From: an uncultured Celeribacter sp.
GTDB lineage: Bacteria > Pseudomonadota > Alphaproteobacteria > Rhodobacterales > Rhodobacteraceae
DNA: 64,000 bases
Assembly: GCF_963676475.1 (NCBI RefSeq)
Contig: NZ_OY781106.1
Span: forward strand, 2,108,001 to 2,172,000
Reading direction: 5' to 3'
The notes under the pieces are model-generated. The model was not told the DNA's origin, did no database searches, and saw only the letters and a list, made by a program, of their open reading frames with translations. Positions 1 through 9,373 of this stretch are shown one piece after another (position 1 is the stretch's first letter; each line of letters starts with the position of its first letter). A program made the position numbers and the translations under genes.

Positions 1-2297
1 TTCAAAACGCCAGCCATTGGGGCACCTTCGAAGCGCGCCACTCCGAGGGGAATCTTGACGTGCGCCCCGCGCCCAATGACCCGCATCCTTCGCCCATGCT
101 CGGCAACATCGACGCCATGGTGCATGGACCGCAGCGCCTCCGCAGGCCTTTGATCCGACGCGCCTTTTTGGATGGCGATTTCGAGGCCGCACGCGCCGCG
201 CGCGGCGGCGATGATTTCGTGCCTGTCTCTTGGGACACGGCGCTTGAGATCACCGCGCGGGAGCTGGCCCGCGTCCGCGACACCCATGGCAATGAGGCAA
301 TTTTCGGTGGTTCTTATGGCTGGGCCAGCGCCGGGAGGTTCCACCACGCGCGCACGCAGTTACAGCGCTTCCTCGGTCAATTCGGCGGCTACACCACACA
401 AGAACAGAATTACAGCTACGCCACAGCGATCACCTTTCTGCCGCATGTTTTGGGCGACATCGACACGGTGCAAGGCCCGGTCAGCTCGCTGGACGGGATT
501 GCAAAACACACCGGGTTGTTGCTGAATTTCGGCGGCATTTCTCCCGGCAATATGCAGGTCGAAGCGGGCGGCATGGGGCAACACAGCGGACTTGGATGGC
601 TCGCGACCTGTCGCAAAAGCGGCATGGAAATGCTCAACATTTCGCCGACAGATCAGGAACTTCCCGGTGAGGGCGATCCGATCCCATGGCTGCCGATCCG
701 CCCCGGCACGGACACGGCGCTCTTGCTGGCGATGTGTTACACGCTTCTGGACGAAGGCCTCGCCGAGCTCGATTTCGTCGCGCGTTATTGTATCGGCGGC
801 GCGCAGGTGATGGCCTATCTCCGTGGCGCAAGCGATGGCATCGCAAAGACGCCCGACTGGGCCAGCGCGATCTGCGACATTCCGGCGGAGCGCATCGCCG
901 ATCTCGCCCGCAAATGCGCCAAAACACGGTGTTTTCTCACCATGTCCTGGTCCGTGCAGCGCGCCGACCATGGCGAGCAACCGATGTGGGCGCTGATCAC
1001 CTTTGCCGCGCTTCTGGGTCAGATCGGTCTGCCGGGGGGCGGACTGGCGATTGGCCTCTGGTCGCTCAGCGGCATGGGCAATCCGCGCCCCGCGCTGCCC
1101 TCCCCTGCGCTCCGCCCCGGCCCCAATCCGGTCAAAGCCTGCATCCCCGTGGCGCGGATTTCCGACATGTTGCTGAACCCCGGCGCCACCTATCCGTTCA
1201 ACGGCGAGACCCGGACCTATCCCGACATTCGTCTGGTCTATTGGTGCGGCGGCAATCCGTTTCATCACCATCAGGACCTCGCCAAGCTGACCCGCGCATT
1301 CCGGCGCCCCGAGGTTGTGATCGTGCAGGAAATCGCCATGACCGCCACCGCGCGCCATGCCGACATCGTCCTGCCCGCAACCACCACTTTGGAGCGCAAC
1401 GACATTGCCTCCAGTTCCCGCGACCGCTTTATCACCGCCATGTACCGTGTGCTGCCGCCCGTTGGCGAGGCGCGCGACGATCATGCGATCTTCGCCGATC
1501 TGGCGGAACGTCTGGGCTTTGCCGACGCCTTCACCGAAGGGCGCGATGAGATGGCGTGGCTGCGGTCGATCTATGAGGTGGCGCGCGAGACGGGCGCGAC
1601 ACGCGATCTGCACTTGCCCGATTTCGACACCTTCTGGCGCGACGGTCAGATCGAACTGCCCACCCCCGAAGAGCCCTACGTGCAATTTTCCGCCTTCCGT
1701 GCCGATCCCGAAGGCGCACCGCTAAAGACGCCCAGTGGCAAGATCGAGCTTTATAGCAAGGCCATCGCCGCCATGGGCTATGACGATTGCCCCGGCCATG
1801 TGACTTGGTTGCCGCCGCGCGAATGGCTTGGGGCTGAGGCGGCACAAACCGGCCCTGAGGCCCTGCGCCCGCTGCATATGTTGTCGCTACAACCGGCAAC
1901 ACGCCTGCATTCCCAGATGGACCCCGGCCCTGTCAGTCAGTCGGCGAAAATCAATGGCGCAGAACCTTGTTTGATCCACCCAGAAGACGCCATTCTGCGC
2001 AACATTCAGAACGGCGATCTGGTCGAGCTGTTCAATGCCCGAGGGCGATGTCTGGCGGGCGCGCGCCTGTCGGAGCGGGTCATGCGTGGGGTGATCGTCC
2101 TGCCGACCGGCGCATGGTATCGCCCCGAGGCGCGCAAGGATCGAGAGGGTCGAGAAGGCCGCGACATGTCGGGCAATCCGAACACGCTGACCGAGGATCG
2201 TGGCAGTTCGAAACTGACCCAAGCACCGATTCCACAGACGACGCTGGTGTTTGTGCGCCGCTACGATATCCCAGATGAGCCCTCGACGCAGAGCTGA
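1..2297 (+). CDS. Molybdopterin oxidoreductase, DMSO/TMAO/biotin-sulfoxide reductase type (5' end outside window)
   Basis: The reading frame is already open at base 3 and reads QNASHWGTFEA, the usual N-terminal motif of S/N-oxide reductases, so the start lies upstream and the GTG at 60 is internal. The motif GGSYGWASAGRFHHA (near base 310) carries the serine that ligates Mo in the DMSO reductase/TorA/BisC family, and no N-terminal [4Fe-4S] cysteine motif is seen. The C-terminal molydopterin-dinucleotide-binding domain is present (LHMLSLQPATRLHSQMD to GNPNTLTEDRG). By family it reduces an S-oxide or N-oxide using a bis-MGD cofactor; the substrate cannot be read from sequence. No damage is visible over about 765 codons. 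A 202-bp gap separates it from the next gene, so an operon is not obvious. Confidence 0.9.
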   Translation, partial: QNASHWGTFEARHSEGNLDVRPAPNDPHPSPMLGNIDAMVHGPQRLRRPLIRRAFLDGDFEAARAARGGDDFVPVSWDTALEITARELARVRDTHGNEAIFGGSYGWASAGRFHHARTQLQRFLGQFGGYTTQEQNYSYATAITFLPHVLGDIDTVQGPVSSLDGIAKHTGLLLNFGGISPGNMQVEAGGMGQHSGLGWLATCRKSGMEMLNISPTDQELPGEGDPIPWLPIRPGTDTALLLAMCYTLLDEGLAELDFVARYCIGGAQVMAYLRGASDGIAKTPDWASAICDIPAERIADLARKCAKTRCFLTMSWSVQRADHGEQPMWALITFAALLGQIGLPGGGLAIGLWSLSGMGNPRPALPSPALRPGPNPVKACIPVARISDMLLNPGATYPFNGETRTYPDIRLVYWCGGNPFHHHQDLAKLTRAFRRPEVVIVQEIAMTATARHADIVLPATTTLERNDIASSSRDRFITAMYRVLPPVGEARDDHAIFADLAERLGFADAFTEGRDEMAWLRSIYEVARETGATRDLHLPDFDTFWRDGQIELPTPEEPYVQFSAFRADPEGAPLKTPSGKIELYSKAIAAMGYDDCPGHVTWLPPREWLGAEAAQTGPEALRPLHMLSLQPATRLHSQMDPGPVSQSAKINGAEPCLIHPEDAILRNIQNGDLVELFNARGRCLAGARLSERVMRGVIVLPTGAWYRPEARKDREGREGRDMSGNPNTLTEDRGSSKLTQAPIPQTTLVFVRRYDIPDEPSTQS

Positions 2298-2499
2298 GCG
2301 ACCGGCGCGCTTGAGGCAAGAAACAGCACAGCGAACCTGAGCGGAAAAACAGGTTCAAAACCCATGAACACCCGGTGATTAGCTGAAACAAAATCAAGGC
2401 TTCAATAAATCATGTTTTTCGCTGTACCGGCTCTTCCGTAATCATCAGGGCAAAGGCGCGGATCAGCGCAGATGCACGATGTCATGAAAGGAAGAGCCG

Positions 2500-3783
2500 A
2501 TGGCGATTGAAAAGGTCGAAACCCTTGTTGTGGGTGGCGGACAGGCGGGGGTCGCGATGTGTGAGCATCTCGGCAAGCTCGGGATTTCGCATGTCGCGCT
2601 CGAACGCTCCCGGATCGCCGAACGCTGGCGCAGCGAGCGCTGGGATTCGCTGGTCGCCAACGGTCCGGCCTGGCACGACCGCTTTCCGGGTCTGGACTTC
2701 AAAGGCTTCGACCAGGATGACTTTGTCCCGAAAGACAGCGTCGCCGACTATTTCGAAGACTATGCCAAAATGATCGACGCGCCGATCCGCTGCGGCGTCG
2801 ACGTCAAGGAAGTGCGCAAGAAAGACGGCGCGCCGGGGTTCATCGTCGAGACCTCGGACGGCACTTATGAGGCCAACACCGTGGTCGCCGCCACCGGGCC
2901 GTTCCAGACCCCGGTGATCCCGCCGGTGATCCCCGCCGAGGCGTCCGTGACGCAGATGCATTCCAGCGCCTACCGCAATCCCGATCAGCTTGAAGACGGT
3001 GCGGTCTTGGTGGTGGGCGCAGGCTCCTCGGGCGTGCAGATCGCCGAAGAGCTGATGAAAGCCGGGCGCAAGGTCTACCTCTCCGTCGGCCCCCACGACC
3101 GACCGCCGCGCAGCTATCGTGGCCGCGATTTCGTCTGGTGGCTGGGCGTTCTGGGCCTGTGGGATGCCCCGGCGATGGAGCCCGGCAAAGAACATGTCAC
3201 CATTGCCGTGAGCGGGGCCGATGGCGGCAAGACCATCGACTTTCGCGATCTCGCCGCGCGCGGCATGACCCTGGTCGGGCGCACCAACAGCTACACCGAC
3301 GGCAAGGTGCTTTTTGGCACTGATCTGGTCGCCAATGTCGACGGCGGCGATGACAACCTGCGTTCGCTTTTGGATGCAGCGGATGCCTATATCGCGCGCA
3401 ACGGGCTGGACCTGCCGGACGACCCCGCCGCGCGCCTAAAACGCCCGGACCCGGAATGCATGATCAACCCGCTTTCCGAGCTGGATCTGGCCGCTGCCGG
3501 CGTGAAAACCGTGATCTGGTCGACGGGCTTCGGTCAGGATTACAGCTGGCTCAAGGTCGACGCCTTTGACGACAACGGCAAACCGGCGCATCAGCGCGGC
3601 GTGTCCACCGAACAGGGCGTCTATTTCCTCGGCCTTCCCTGGCTGTCCCGGCGCGGCTCGACCTTTATCTGGGGCGTCTGGCACAATGCGAAATACATCG
3701 CCGATCACATCGCCACACGTCGCAGCTATGCCGAATACGAAGGCCCCGAGGCGGATCACTCCGGTGCCGTGGCCAACGCCTGA
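2500..3783 (+). CDS. FAD-dependent NAD(P)-binding oxidoreductase, flavin monooxygenase-like (CzcO family)
   Basis: A 427-residue protein with two Rossmann motifs: VVGGGQAG near residue 11 for FAD and VVGAGSSG near residue 170 for NAD(P)H. The N-terminal part also has the family pattern ERSRIAERWRSERWDSL. This arrangement is typical of flavin-containing monooxygenase-like proteins often labelled CzcO or 'involved in K+ transport'. The start is set by AAGGAAG about 10 bases upstream of ATG 2500. The protein looks complete and cytosolic, with no signal peptide. A likely terminator follows. The substrate is unknown; oxygenation of a small organic molecule or sulfur compound is the family-level expectation only. 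Confidence 0.85.
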   Translation: MAIEKVETLVVGGGQAGVAMCEHLGKLGISHVALERSRIAERWRSERWDSLVANGPAWHDRFPGLDFKGFDQDDFVPKDSVADYFEDYAKMIDAPIRCGVDVKEVRKKDGAPGFIVETSDGTYEANTVVAATGPFQTPVIPPVIPAEASVTQMHSSAYRNPDQLEDGAVLVVGAGSSGVQIAEELMKAGRKVYLSVGPHDRPPRSYRGRDFVWWLGVLGLWDAPAMEPGKEHVTIAVSGADGGKTIDFRDLAARGMTLVGRTNSYTDGKVLFGTDLVANVDGGDDNLRSLLDAADAYIARNGLDLPDDPAARLKRPDPECMINPLSELDLAAAGVKTVIWSTGFGQDYSWLKVDAFDDNGKPAHQRGVSTEQGVYFLGLPWLSRRGSTFIWGVWHNAKYIADHIATRRSYAEYEGPEADHSGAVANA

Positions 3784-3824
3784 GACAGGCAAGCTACTCA
3801 GGCACAAATCACAAGACTTCCCCA

Positions 3825-3855
3825 GCCCTGCCCGGTTCACCGAGCAGGGCATTTT
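3825..3855 (+). terminator. Probable rho-independent terminator after the FAD oxidoreductase
   Basis: A GCCCTGC / GCAGGGC stem (3825-3831 with 3844-3850) is followed by ATTTTC. It lies 42 bases after the stop at 3783. The rest of the gap to 4110 is AT-rich and holds no gene that I can see. Confidence 0.6.
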
Positions 3856-4110
3856 CATGTCTGGACATGCACGGATTTTCTGCGCCGACCTCGCACGGCG
3901 CGCCCATTTCCCTCTGCCTCCAACTTATGTCTCAAGAATAATCACTTTGATCAAAAAGCAATCACACACGTCAAAGAAGACTCCCATAAACCGCATAAGA
4001 CACTGATATTAATGACATTAGACCCATCCTAACCAGTGCATTAAATCTTATGAATGGGCATCACGCCCACGGCGCTGGCACCTAACACGTAAGAAAAACG
4101 CGAGGTGCCA

Positions 4111-5293
4111 ATGCACAAAGACACATATGATTACATCATTGTAGGCGCCGGTTCGGCAGGCTGTGTGTTGGCCAATCGCCTGTCCAAGGACCCGAAGACG
4201 ACGGTCTGCATCATCGAGGCGAGCCGCGCGGCGGGTCTTGAGGAAAACACCGACATGAACGGCGAGACCCAGGAGGGCCTCGGCATTTACAACGTGACGC
4301 AGCATGACGGCAAACGCTGGTCCTCCTACCGCGCCTTCCTGCATCCGGTGCGGGATCGTCAGAACCTCACCATTTTGACCGGCACCGACACCAAACGCGT
4401 GATCGTCGAGGGTGGCCAGGCGACCGGCGTAGAAATTTCCGGGCCCGATGGGCAAACCACCCTCAAGGCCAGCAAAGAAGTGATTCTGTCGGCCGGGGCG
4501 ATCAATTCGCCCGAACTGCTGCTGCGTTCCGGCATCGGTCCTGCGGCGATGCTTCAGGCGGCGGGCGTGCGCGTGGCGCATGATTTACCGGGCGTGGGTC
4601 AGAACCTGCGCGATCATGTCGATGGCATGATCACGGTGCGCTCGAATTCCACCAAAACGCTCGGCCTGTCGGTGCGCAACCTGCCCTCGATGATCGCAGC
4701 ACCCTTCCGTTGGCTGGCCCAGCGCAAAGGCATGTTCACCACCAACTACTTCGAAGCCGGTGGCTTTGCCCGCACGAAACACGCCAATGACAACCCGGAC
4801 ATCCAGTTCCACTTCGTCCCCGGCTATCGCAGCCACCGTGGGCGGGTGGTCGAATATGGCCATGGCTACGCGGTCCACACCTGTGTGCTGCGACCGAAAT
4901 CCATCGGCGAAATTCGCCTCGGCCAAAACGGCGCGCTGGAGATCGACCCGAAATTCTTCTCCGACCCGCAGGACGCGCAGCATTCTGGGCGACAGCACCT
5001 TTGACGGCATTCGCGGCAAGGAAATGTTGCCGGGCAAAGCCGTCGAAACCGATGAGCAGATTCTGGACTACCTGCGCGCGGCGGCTCTGACCGTGTTCCA
5101 CCCGGTCGGCACCTGCAAAATGGGCACAGACGATCTGGCCGTGACCGATCCTGCGACCCTCAAGGTGCGGGGCGTCAACGGGCTTCGCGTGGCGGATGCC
5201 TCCGTGATGCCGACCTTGATCGGGGGCAACACCAACGCGCCCACGATGATGATCGCGGAGAAATGCGCCCGCATGATCCTCTCCGCCGCCTGA
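4111..5293 (+). pseudogene. GMC-family choline dehydrogenase-like flavoprotein, broken by two deletions
   Basis: The start is ATG 4111 (GTG at 4105 is possible). The N-terminus has the FAD motif VGAGSAGCVLANRLS, and the rest matches glucose-methanol-choline oxidoreductases: SAGAINSPELLLRSGIGP, then HPVGTCKMG and LRVADASVMP near the C-terminus. Family members have about 530 residues; here about 130 are missing after EASRAAG (near 4235), removing the GGSSSIN substrate-domain block and joining directly to NTDMNGETQEG. A second lesion near 4982 removes roughly 15 residues and shifts the frame, so translation stops at 5004 while the true C-terminus continues in another frame to 5293. The gene cannot make a working enzyme. 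It sits 77 bases upstream of the polyamine-type ABC genes, probably its former operon. Confidence 0.85.
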
Positions 5294-5370
5294 TAGACCG
5301 ATAAGCCAGCCCGACCCATCAGCTCGACAAGCCAGCCGCCAGAGCTGGCCCTGACCCAAGGACCAAACGC

Positions 5371-6315
5371 ATGAGCCGCTCTTCTGCGATCGAAGTCATG
5401 AATATGTCGAAAAATTTCGGCGATTACACGGCGCTCGACCATGTCGATTTCAAGATTCTCCAGAACGAATTCTTCACGCTTCTGGGGCCGTCGGGCTGTG
5501 GCAAGACCACACTTCTCAGGATGATCGCCGCGTTCGAAACGTCCTCCTCGGGCACGCTTTTGCTCAATGGTCACGAGATCTCCCAGATGCCCGCGCACAA
5601 GCGCCGGGTGAACACGGTGTTTCAAAACTACGCCCTGTTTCCGCATATGACGCTGAGCCAGAACATCGCTTTCGGGCTCAAGAACCTCGGCTGGGACAAG
5701 GCGCGGATCACGGCGCGTGTGGGTGAATTGCTTGAGATGGTGCATATGGAGCAATTCGCGGCGCGCAAGCCCGATCAGCTTTCGGGCGGACAGCGGCAGC
5801 GGATCGCTTTGGCGCGCGCGCTGGCGGCCGAGCCGGAGGTGCTGCTTTTGGATGAACCGCTCTCCGCGCTCGATCTGAAACTGCGGCAGGCGATGCGCGA
5901 CGAGCTACGTCGGTTGCAGCGCGAAACCGGCATCACCTTTGTTTTCGTGACCCACGATCAGGAAGAGGCGCTCGATATGTCCGACCGCATCGCGGTGATG
6001 GGCAAGGGCCGGGTGCAACAGATCGGCACAAAGATCACCACCACGCATCAGGGCGTGACGGGGCTGGGCTCCGCGACCATGTCGATCCGCACCGAAAAGA
6101 TCGGCGTCGGCGATCAGGCGGAGGGCGTGATCCTCTCCGGCACGGTGCGCGCGCGCAACTACATGGGCGGTTTCACGCATTACACCGTGCAGATCGGCGA
6201 CCAGACCCTGCGGCTGTCGCGGCGCAATGCGCATTCGCATGAGGACTCGCTTGAGATCGGTGGCACGGTGCAGGTCGGTTTTCGCGAAACAGACGCACGG
6301 GTGTTGGGCCAATGA
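5371..6315 (+). CDS. Spermidine/putrescine-type ABC transporter ATPase (PotA-like) with internal C-terminal deletion
   Basis: A complete ABC ATPase domain: Walker A GPSGCGKTT, Q-loop region NYALFPHMT, signature LSGGQRQRIALARAL, Walker B LLLDEPLSALD and the switch histidine in VTHDQEEAL. The family is normally about 350-370 residues; this one has 314. The block that should follow RVQQIGT (the PEEIYERP...FIGETN segment) is missing, and the sequence jumps near base 6033 to KITTTHQGV and then the regulatory domain (IRTEKIGVG). The reading frame survives, so a shortened protein could be made, but the rest of the transporter is damaged, so function is doubtful. Its stop overlaps the next start (ATGA at 6312). 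Confidence 0.8.
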   Translation: MSRSSAIEVMNMSKNFGDYTALDHVDFKILQNEFFTLLGPSGCGKTTLLRMIAAFETSSSGTLLLNGHEISQMPAHKRRVNTVFQNYALFPHMTLSQNIAFGLKNLGWDKARITARVGELLEMVHMEQFAARKPDQLSGGQRQRIALARALAAEPEVLLLDEPLSALDLKLRQAMRDELRRLQRETGITFVFVTHDQEEALDMSDRIAVMGKGRVQQIGTKITTTHQGVTGLGSATMSIRTEKIGVGDQAEGVILSGTVRARNYMGGFTHYTVQIGDQTLRLSRRNAHSHEDSLEIGGTVQVGFRETDARVLGQ

Positions 6316-6933
6316 GCAAGTCCTTTCGCTTCTGGGGCCTCCTGCCCGCCTGGGCGCTGATGATCCTGACACTGATCATCCCGATCCTGATCGTCGCGGG
6401 CGTCAGCGTCGCCGAACGCGGTGCCTATGGCGGCTTCACCTGATCCTTCGATCTCAGCTCCTACCGGCAAATCCTCTACAGCGTCGGCTGGACCGACGAG
6501 CTGGAATTCGATCCGAAATATGTCGCGATCATCGGCCGGACGCTTCTGTTCGCCAGCGATGCCACGCTGATCTCGCTGCTGCTCGCCCTGCCCGTCGCCT
6601 ATTACATTTCCCAGCAATCTGCCCGGCTGAAAATCATCCTGCTCTATCTCGTCACCCTGCCGTTTTGGGTCTCGATGATCGTGCGCGTCTATGCCTGGTT
6701 GATCATTCTGGGCAATGACGGCCTGTTGGAGCGTGTGTATCGGATGTTCGGCGGCGCGGATATTTCCGGCTTTCTCTTCACCCCCGGCGCGATGATCACC
6801 GGCATGGTCTATAGCTATATCCCGCAATTGGCCCTTTGGTGCGGCCATCGCCATGGTCCTTTTGGTCCTCGTGGTTCTGGTGCTGTTGCTCAACGCCCGG
6901 CGCGCCAGCCGCCAGATGGAGGCAACGCTATGA
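6312..6933 (+). pseudogene. Spermidine/putrescine-type ABC permease (PotB-like), nonsense mutation plus internal deletion
   Basis: Translation from ATG 6312 gives MSKSFRFWGLLPAWALM, then hits TGA at 6441 where relatives have Trp (GGFT-stop-SFDLSSY). The same frame then continues as clear PotB sequence (LALPVAYYISQ, VRVYAWLIILGNDG, MVYSYIPQLA). Near 6840 the frame changes and the sequence jumps to the last helix (AMVLLVLVVLVLLLN) ending at TGA 6931-6933; about 90 residues including the EAA loop are missing. The original stop overlaps the potC-like start as ATGA, which shows the former operon. Inactive. Confidence 0.85.
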
Positions 6934-7727
6934 AACAGCACAACAGCCGATCCTATCCCGGCCTGCGCCCCTTCAGCATCCTGTTCTTTCTCTGGCTCTA
7001 CCTGCCGATCGCCGTGGTCGTGATCTATTCCTTCAACGACAACCGGCTGGTGTCCGTCTGGACCGGGTTTTCGACGAAATGGTACGCCACCGCACTGGCG
7101 AACGCGGCCCTGATGGGGGCCTTGGAAATTTCGCTCAAAGTGGCGGTGATCTCGACCGTCTGCGCCACCTTGATCGCGCTTTTGGCCGCCATCGTTTTGA
7201 CACGGGCGACGGACCTCAAATTCCGCCGGGTGTCGGAAACCGTGGTCAACCTGCCGCTGATCCTGCCGGAGATCGTGCTGGCCGTGGCCGTGTTGATCCT
7301 GTTTTCCCAGATCGGACTCACCAACGGGCTTTTGAAGCTGGTGCTGGCGCATACCGCTTTTTGCACGCCCTTTGCCTTCCTGCCGATCCAGGCACGGCTT
7401 CAGGGCATGTCTTTGGATTTCGAAGAGGCCGCGCGTGATCTCTACGCCTCGCCTTTCACCGCCTTTCGTCTGGTCACCCTGCCGATGATCCTGCCCGGCC
7501 TCTTCGCCGGTGCGATGACCGCTTTCGTGATGTCGATGGATGATTTCATCACCTCGAACCTGTTGAACTCCGGCGGTGCGACCACGCTTCCCGTCTACAT
7601 CTTTAGCCTCATCCGCCAAGGCACCACGCCCGAGCTGAACGCCATCTCGACGCTTTTGATCGCCGCCTCGCTGATCATGGCGACCCTCGTTTTGATCCTC
7701 AATGTCCGGGCCATGCGGCGCGGCTGA
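6930..7727 (+). CDS. Spermidine/putrescine-type ABC permease (PotC-like)
   Basis: A 265-residue inner-membrane permease with six expected helices, beginning MKQHNSRSYPG at ATG 6930 and overlapping the remnant potB stop. The cytoplasmic EAA loop is recognisable (DFEEAARDLYASPFTAFRLVTLPMILPG), and the conserved SMDDFITS motif of PotC/PotI permeases is present. The length is normal and no lesion is visible, in contrast to the damaged ATPase, partner permease and binding protein around it. It would import a polyamine or related amine if its partners were complete; on present evidence it is probably orphaned. Confidence 0.85.
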   Translation: MKQHNSRSYPGLRPFSILFFLWLYLPIAVVVIYSFNDNRLVSVWTGFSTKWYATALANAALMGALEISLKVAVISTVCATLIALLAAIVLTRATDLKFRRVSETVVNLPLILPEIVLAVAVLILFSQIGLTNGLLKLVLAHTAFCTPFAFLPIQARLQGMSLDFEEAARDLYASPFTAFRLVTLPMILPGLFAGAMTAFVMSMDDFITSNLLNSGGATTLPVYIFSLIRQGTTPELNAISTLLIAASLIMATLVLILNVRAMRRG

Positions 7728-7791
7728 TCACCTACGGCCCTGCCCTTGGGCCTCCCCAACAACATCTAGGGCGCAACAAGGAGAGACACTC

Positions 7792-8172
7792 ATGAAGAAA
7801 CTGCTGCTCGCAACCACTCTGATCCTGCCTCTGGCGGGGGTGGCCTCCGCCGAAGGCACGCTCAACATCTACGCCTGGGCGGATTCCATTTCCCCCGATC
7901 TGATCGCGAAATTTACGGAAGAAACCGGCATCGAGGTGAATGTCGACAATGCCAAAGCCTTCATCGACTTCATGTCCACCGTCGAGAACGCCACAGAGCA
8001 ATACAACTACTACGCCCACTCCGCGCCGGTCGAGATTGATGAGAGCAAAGCGCTCTACACGCCGGAAAACGCGCCGGAGCTCTTCCCGACCGTCCCCGTG
8101 GTCTTCGCCCAGGCCTGTAGCCCGGCGGCGCAGGATCTGGTGACCAAAGTCTGGACAGACCTCTTGCAATAA
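7792..8172 (+). pseudogene. Polyamine-type periplasmic binding protein (PotD/PotF-like), large internal deletion
   Basis: The start at 7792 follows a good AAGGAGAG site. A signal peptide (MKKLLLATTLILPLAGVASA) leads into the mature PotD start GTLNIYAWADSISPDLIAKF. After TGIEVNVDN (near 7950) the sequence jumps to the C-terminal portion AKAFIDFMSTVENATEQYNYY. The product is 126 residues against about 360 for the family, so the ligand-binding lobes are mostly gone although the frame is open. It could be secreted but could not bind substrate. A strong terminator follows. Confidence 0.85.
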
Positions 8173-8180
8173 CGTCCCCT

Positions 8181-8222
8181 TCCCCCGTCCTTTTTTTTCC
8201 TTGTGGGACGGGGGATTTTTTC
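8181..8222 (+). terminator. Rho-independent terminator after the PotD remnant
   Basis: A stem of 10 bp, TCCCCCGTCC (8181-8190) with GGACGGGGGA (8206-8215), is followed by a run of T. It ends the old transporter operon and separates it from the RidA-DUF1028 pair. Confidence 0.8.
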
Positions 8223-8270
8223 AAGACCCGGCGGTCCGATGCACACTTCGGCCGCTCTATGGAGGCCACA

Positions 8271-8630
8271 ATGGCACATACGCGCATCCGCACTTTCAAC
8301 ACCAAGGACACCTATCCCGAGCAGAACCTCGATGACGCCAAGAACATCGAAAGCCACGACCCGGTCGAGCAGACCCACAAAGTCATGCAGAACATCCGCC
8401 AGCTGATCGAAGAATCCGGCGGCGCGATGGAGCATCTCGTCAAAGTGGTCGTCTACATCACCGACGTGCGGCACCGCGAGGCGGTCTATCACACCATGGG
8501 CGAATATATCAAAGGCGTGCATCCGGTCTCGACCGGGTTGGTGGTCAACGCGCTGGCCCGTCCCGACTGGCTGGTCGAGATCGACGGCACAGCCGTGATC
8601 CCGGATGATTACACCCCGAAAGAGGCCTGA
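8271..8630 (+). CDS. RidA family protein with internal in-frame deletion
   Basis: The start is ATG 8271 with GGAGG 8 bases upstream; the ATG at 8259 lies in that ribosome site. The C-terminal two thirds are a normal RidA/YjgF domain (HLVKVVVYITDVRHREAVY, GVHPVSTGLVVNALARPDWLVEIDGTAVIPD), including the Arg/Glu pattern for imine hydrolysis. The N-terminus TFNTKDTYPEQNLD is joined directly to DAKNIESHDPVEQT; about 30 residues containing the expected beta strands (the ...VFLRGQ... segment) are missing, giving 119 residues. LD occurs at both expected sides of the gap, fitting a deletion between short repeats. RidA proteins deaminate reactive enamines/imines made by amine catabolism, matching the cluster. 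Probably inactive. Confidence 0.8.
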   Translation: MAHTRIRTFNTKDTYPEQNLDDAKNIESHDPVEQTHKVMQNIRQLIEESGGAMEHLVKVVVYITDVRHREAVYHTMGEYIKGVHPVSTGLVVNALARPDWLVEIDGTAVIPDDYTPKEA

Positions 8631-8634
8631 TCCG

Positions 8635-9309
8635 ATGACCTTTTCCCTCGTCGCCCGCTGTCCCGAGACCGGCATGTTCGGTGTCGCGATTTCGTCCTCC
8701 TCACCGGCCGTCGCCGCGCGCTGTTCCTATGCGCGCGCGGGCGTCGGCGCGGTGTCGTCGCAAAACGTCACCGATCCGACACTTGGCCCTCTCACCCTCG
8801 ACTTGATGGAAGAGGGGCTAACTGCGGCACAGGCGATTGCAGAGATCAAGGCGACGGGGACATTCATCGACTACCGACAAGTGCTTGCCGTCGACGCCCA
8901 GGGCGGCACGGCGATCCATTCCGGCCCGAATTCTCTGGGCATCTGGACCGAAGCCCGCGCCGAGAATGTCGCCTCCGGCGGCAATATTTTGGCGAATGAC
9001 GGCGTGCCGCAGGCCATCGTGGAGGCTTATCTGTCCAGCACCGGTCATATCGGTGACCGGTTGATTGCCGCGATGCGCGCAGGCCTCGCCGCCGGTGGCG
9101 AAGCGGGGCCGGTGCATTCGGCGGGAATGAAGATCGTGGACCGCGTCTCCTGGCCCGTCGCCGATCTGCGCTGCGACTGGACGGAGGACTGCCCGATTGA
9201 GGCCATCGCCACCGCCTGGGAAGGCTATAAGCCCCAGCTCGACGCCTATGTCCAACGCGCCCTCGACCCGCGCGAGGCGCCCTCTTACGGCGTGCCCGGC
9301 GACGAATAA
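8635..9309 (+). CDS. DUF1028 family protein (Ntn-hydrolase-like fold)
   Basis: A 224-residue protein, MTFSLVARCPETGMFGVAISSSSPAVAARC, with the conserved N-terminal SLVARDP-like motif and the VGAVSSQNVTDPTLG block of DUF1028. The full length looks normal. The start overlaps the end region of the RidA gene (4-base gap), so the two were probably co-translated. DUF1028 proteins are repeatedly found beside RidA and amine or amino-acid catabolic genes; their reaction is not established. It is one of the few intact genes in this decayed block. Confidence 0.8.
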   Translation: MTFSLVARCPETGMFGVAISSSSPAVAARCSYARAGVGAVSSQNVTDPTLGPLTLDLMEEGLTAAQAIAEIKATGTFIDYRQVLAVDAQGGTAIHSGPNSLGIWTEARAENVASGGNILANDGVPQAIVEAYLSSTGHIGDRLIAAMRAGLAAGGEAGPVHSAGMKIVDRVSWPVADLRCDWTEDCPIEAIATAWEGYKPQLDAYVQRALDPREAPSYGVPGDE

Positions 9310-9373
9310 GCGCCGGACATTGGCGAACAAAAGACATGCGCGGCCAAGGCCACAACAATTAAGGGGTGCACCC

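Noticed and set aside
360..1685. Long minus-strand frame opposite the molybdoenzyme gene
   Set aside because: It is antisense to a clear enzyme gene and has no recognisable motif; GC-rich antisense frames are common here.
6180..7619. Long minus-strand frame across the ABC genes, rich in His, Asp and Gln
   Set aside because: Typical composition of an antisense shadow; the plus strand carries clear ABC permease sequence.
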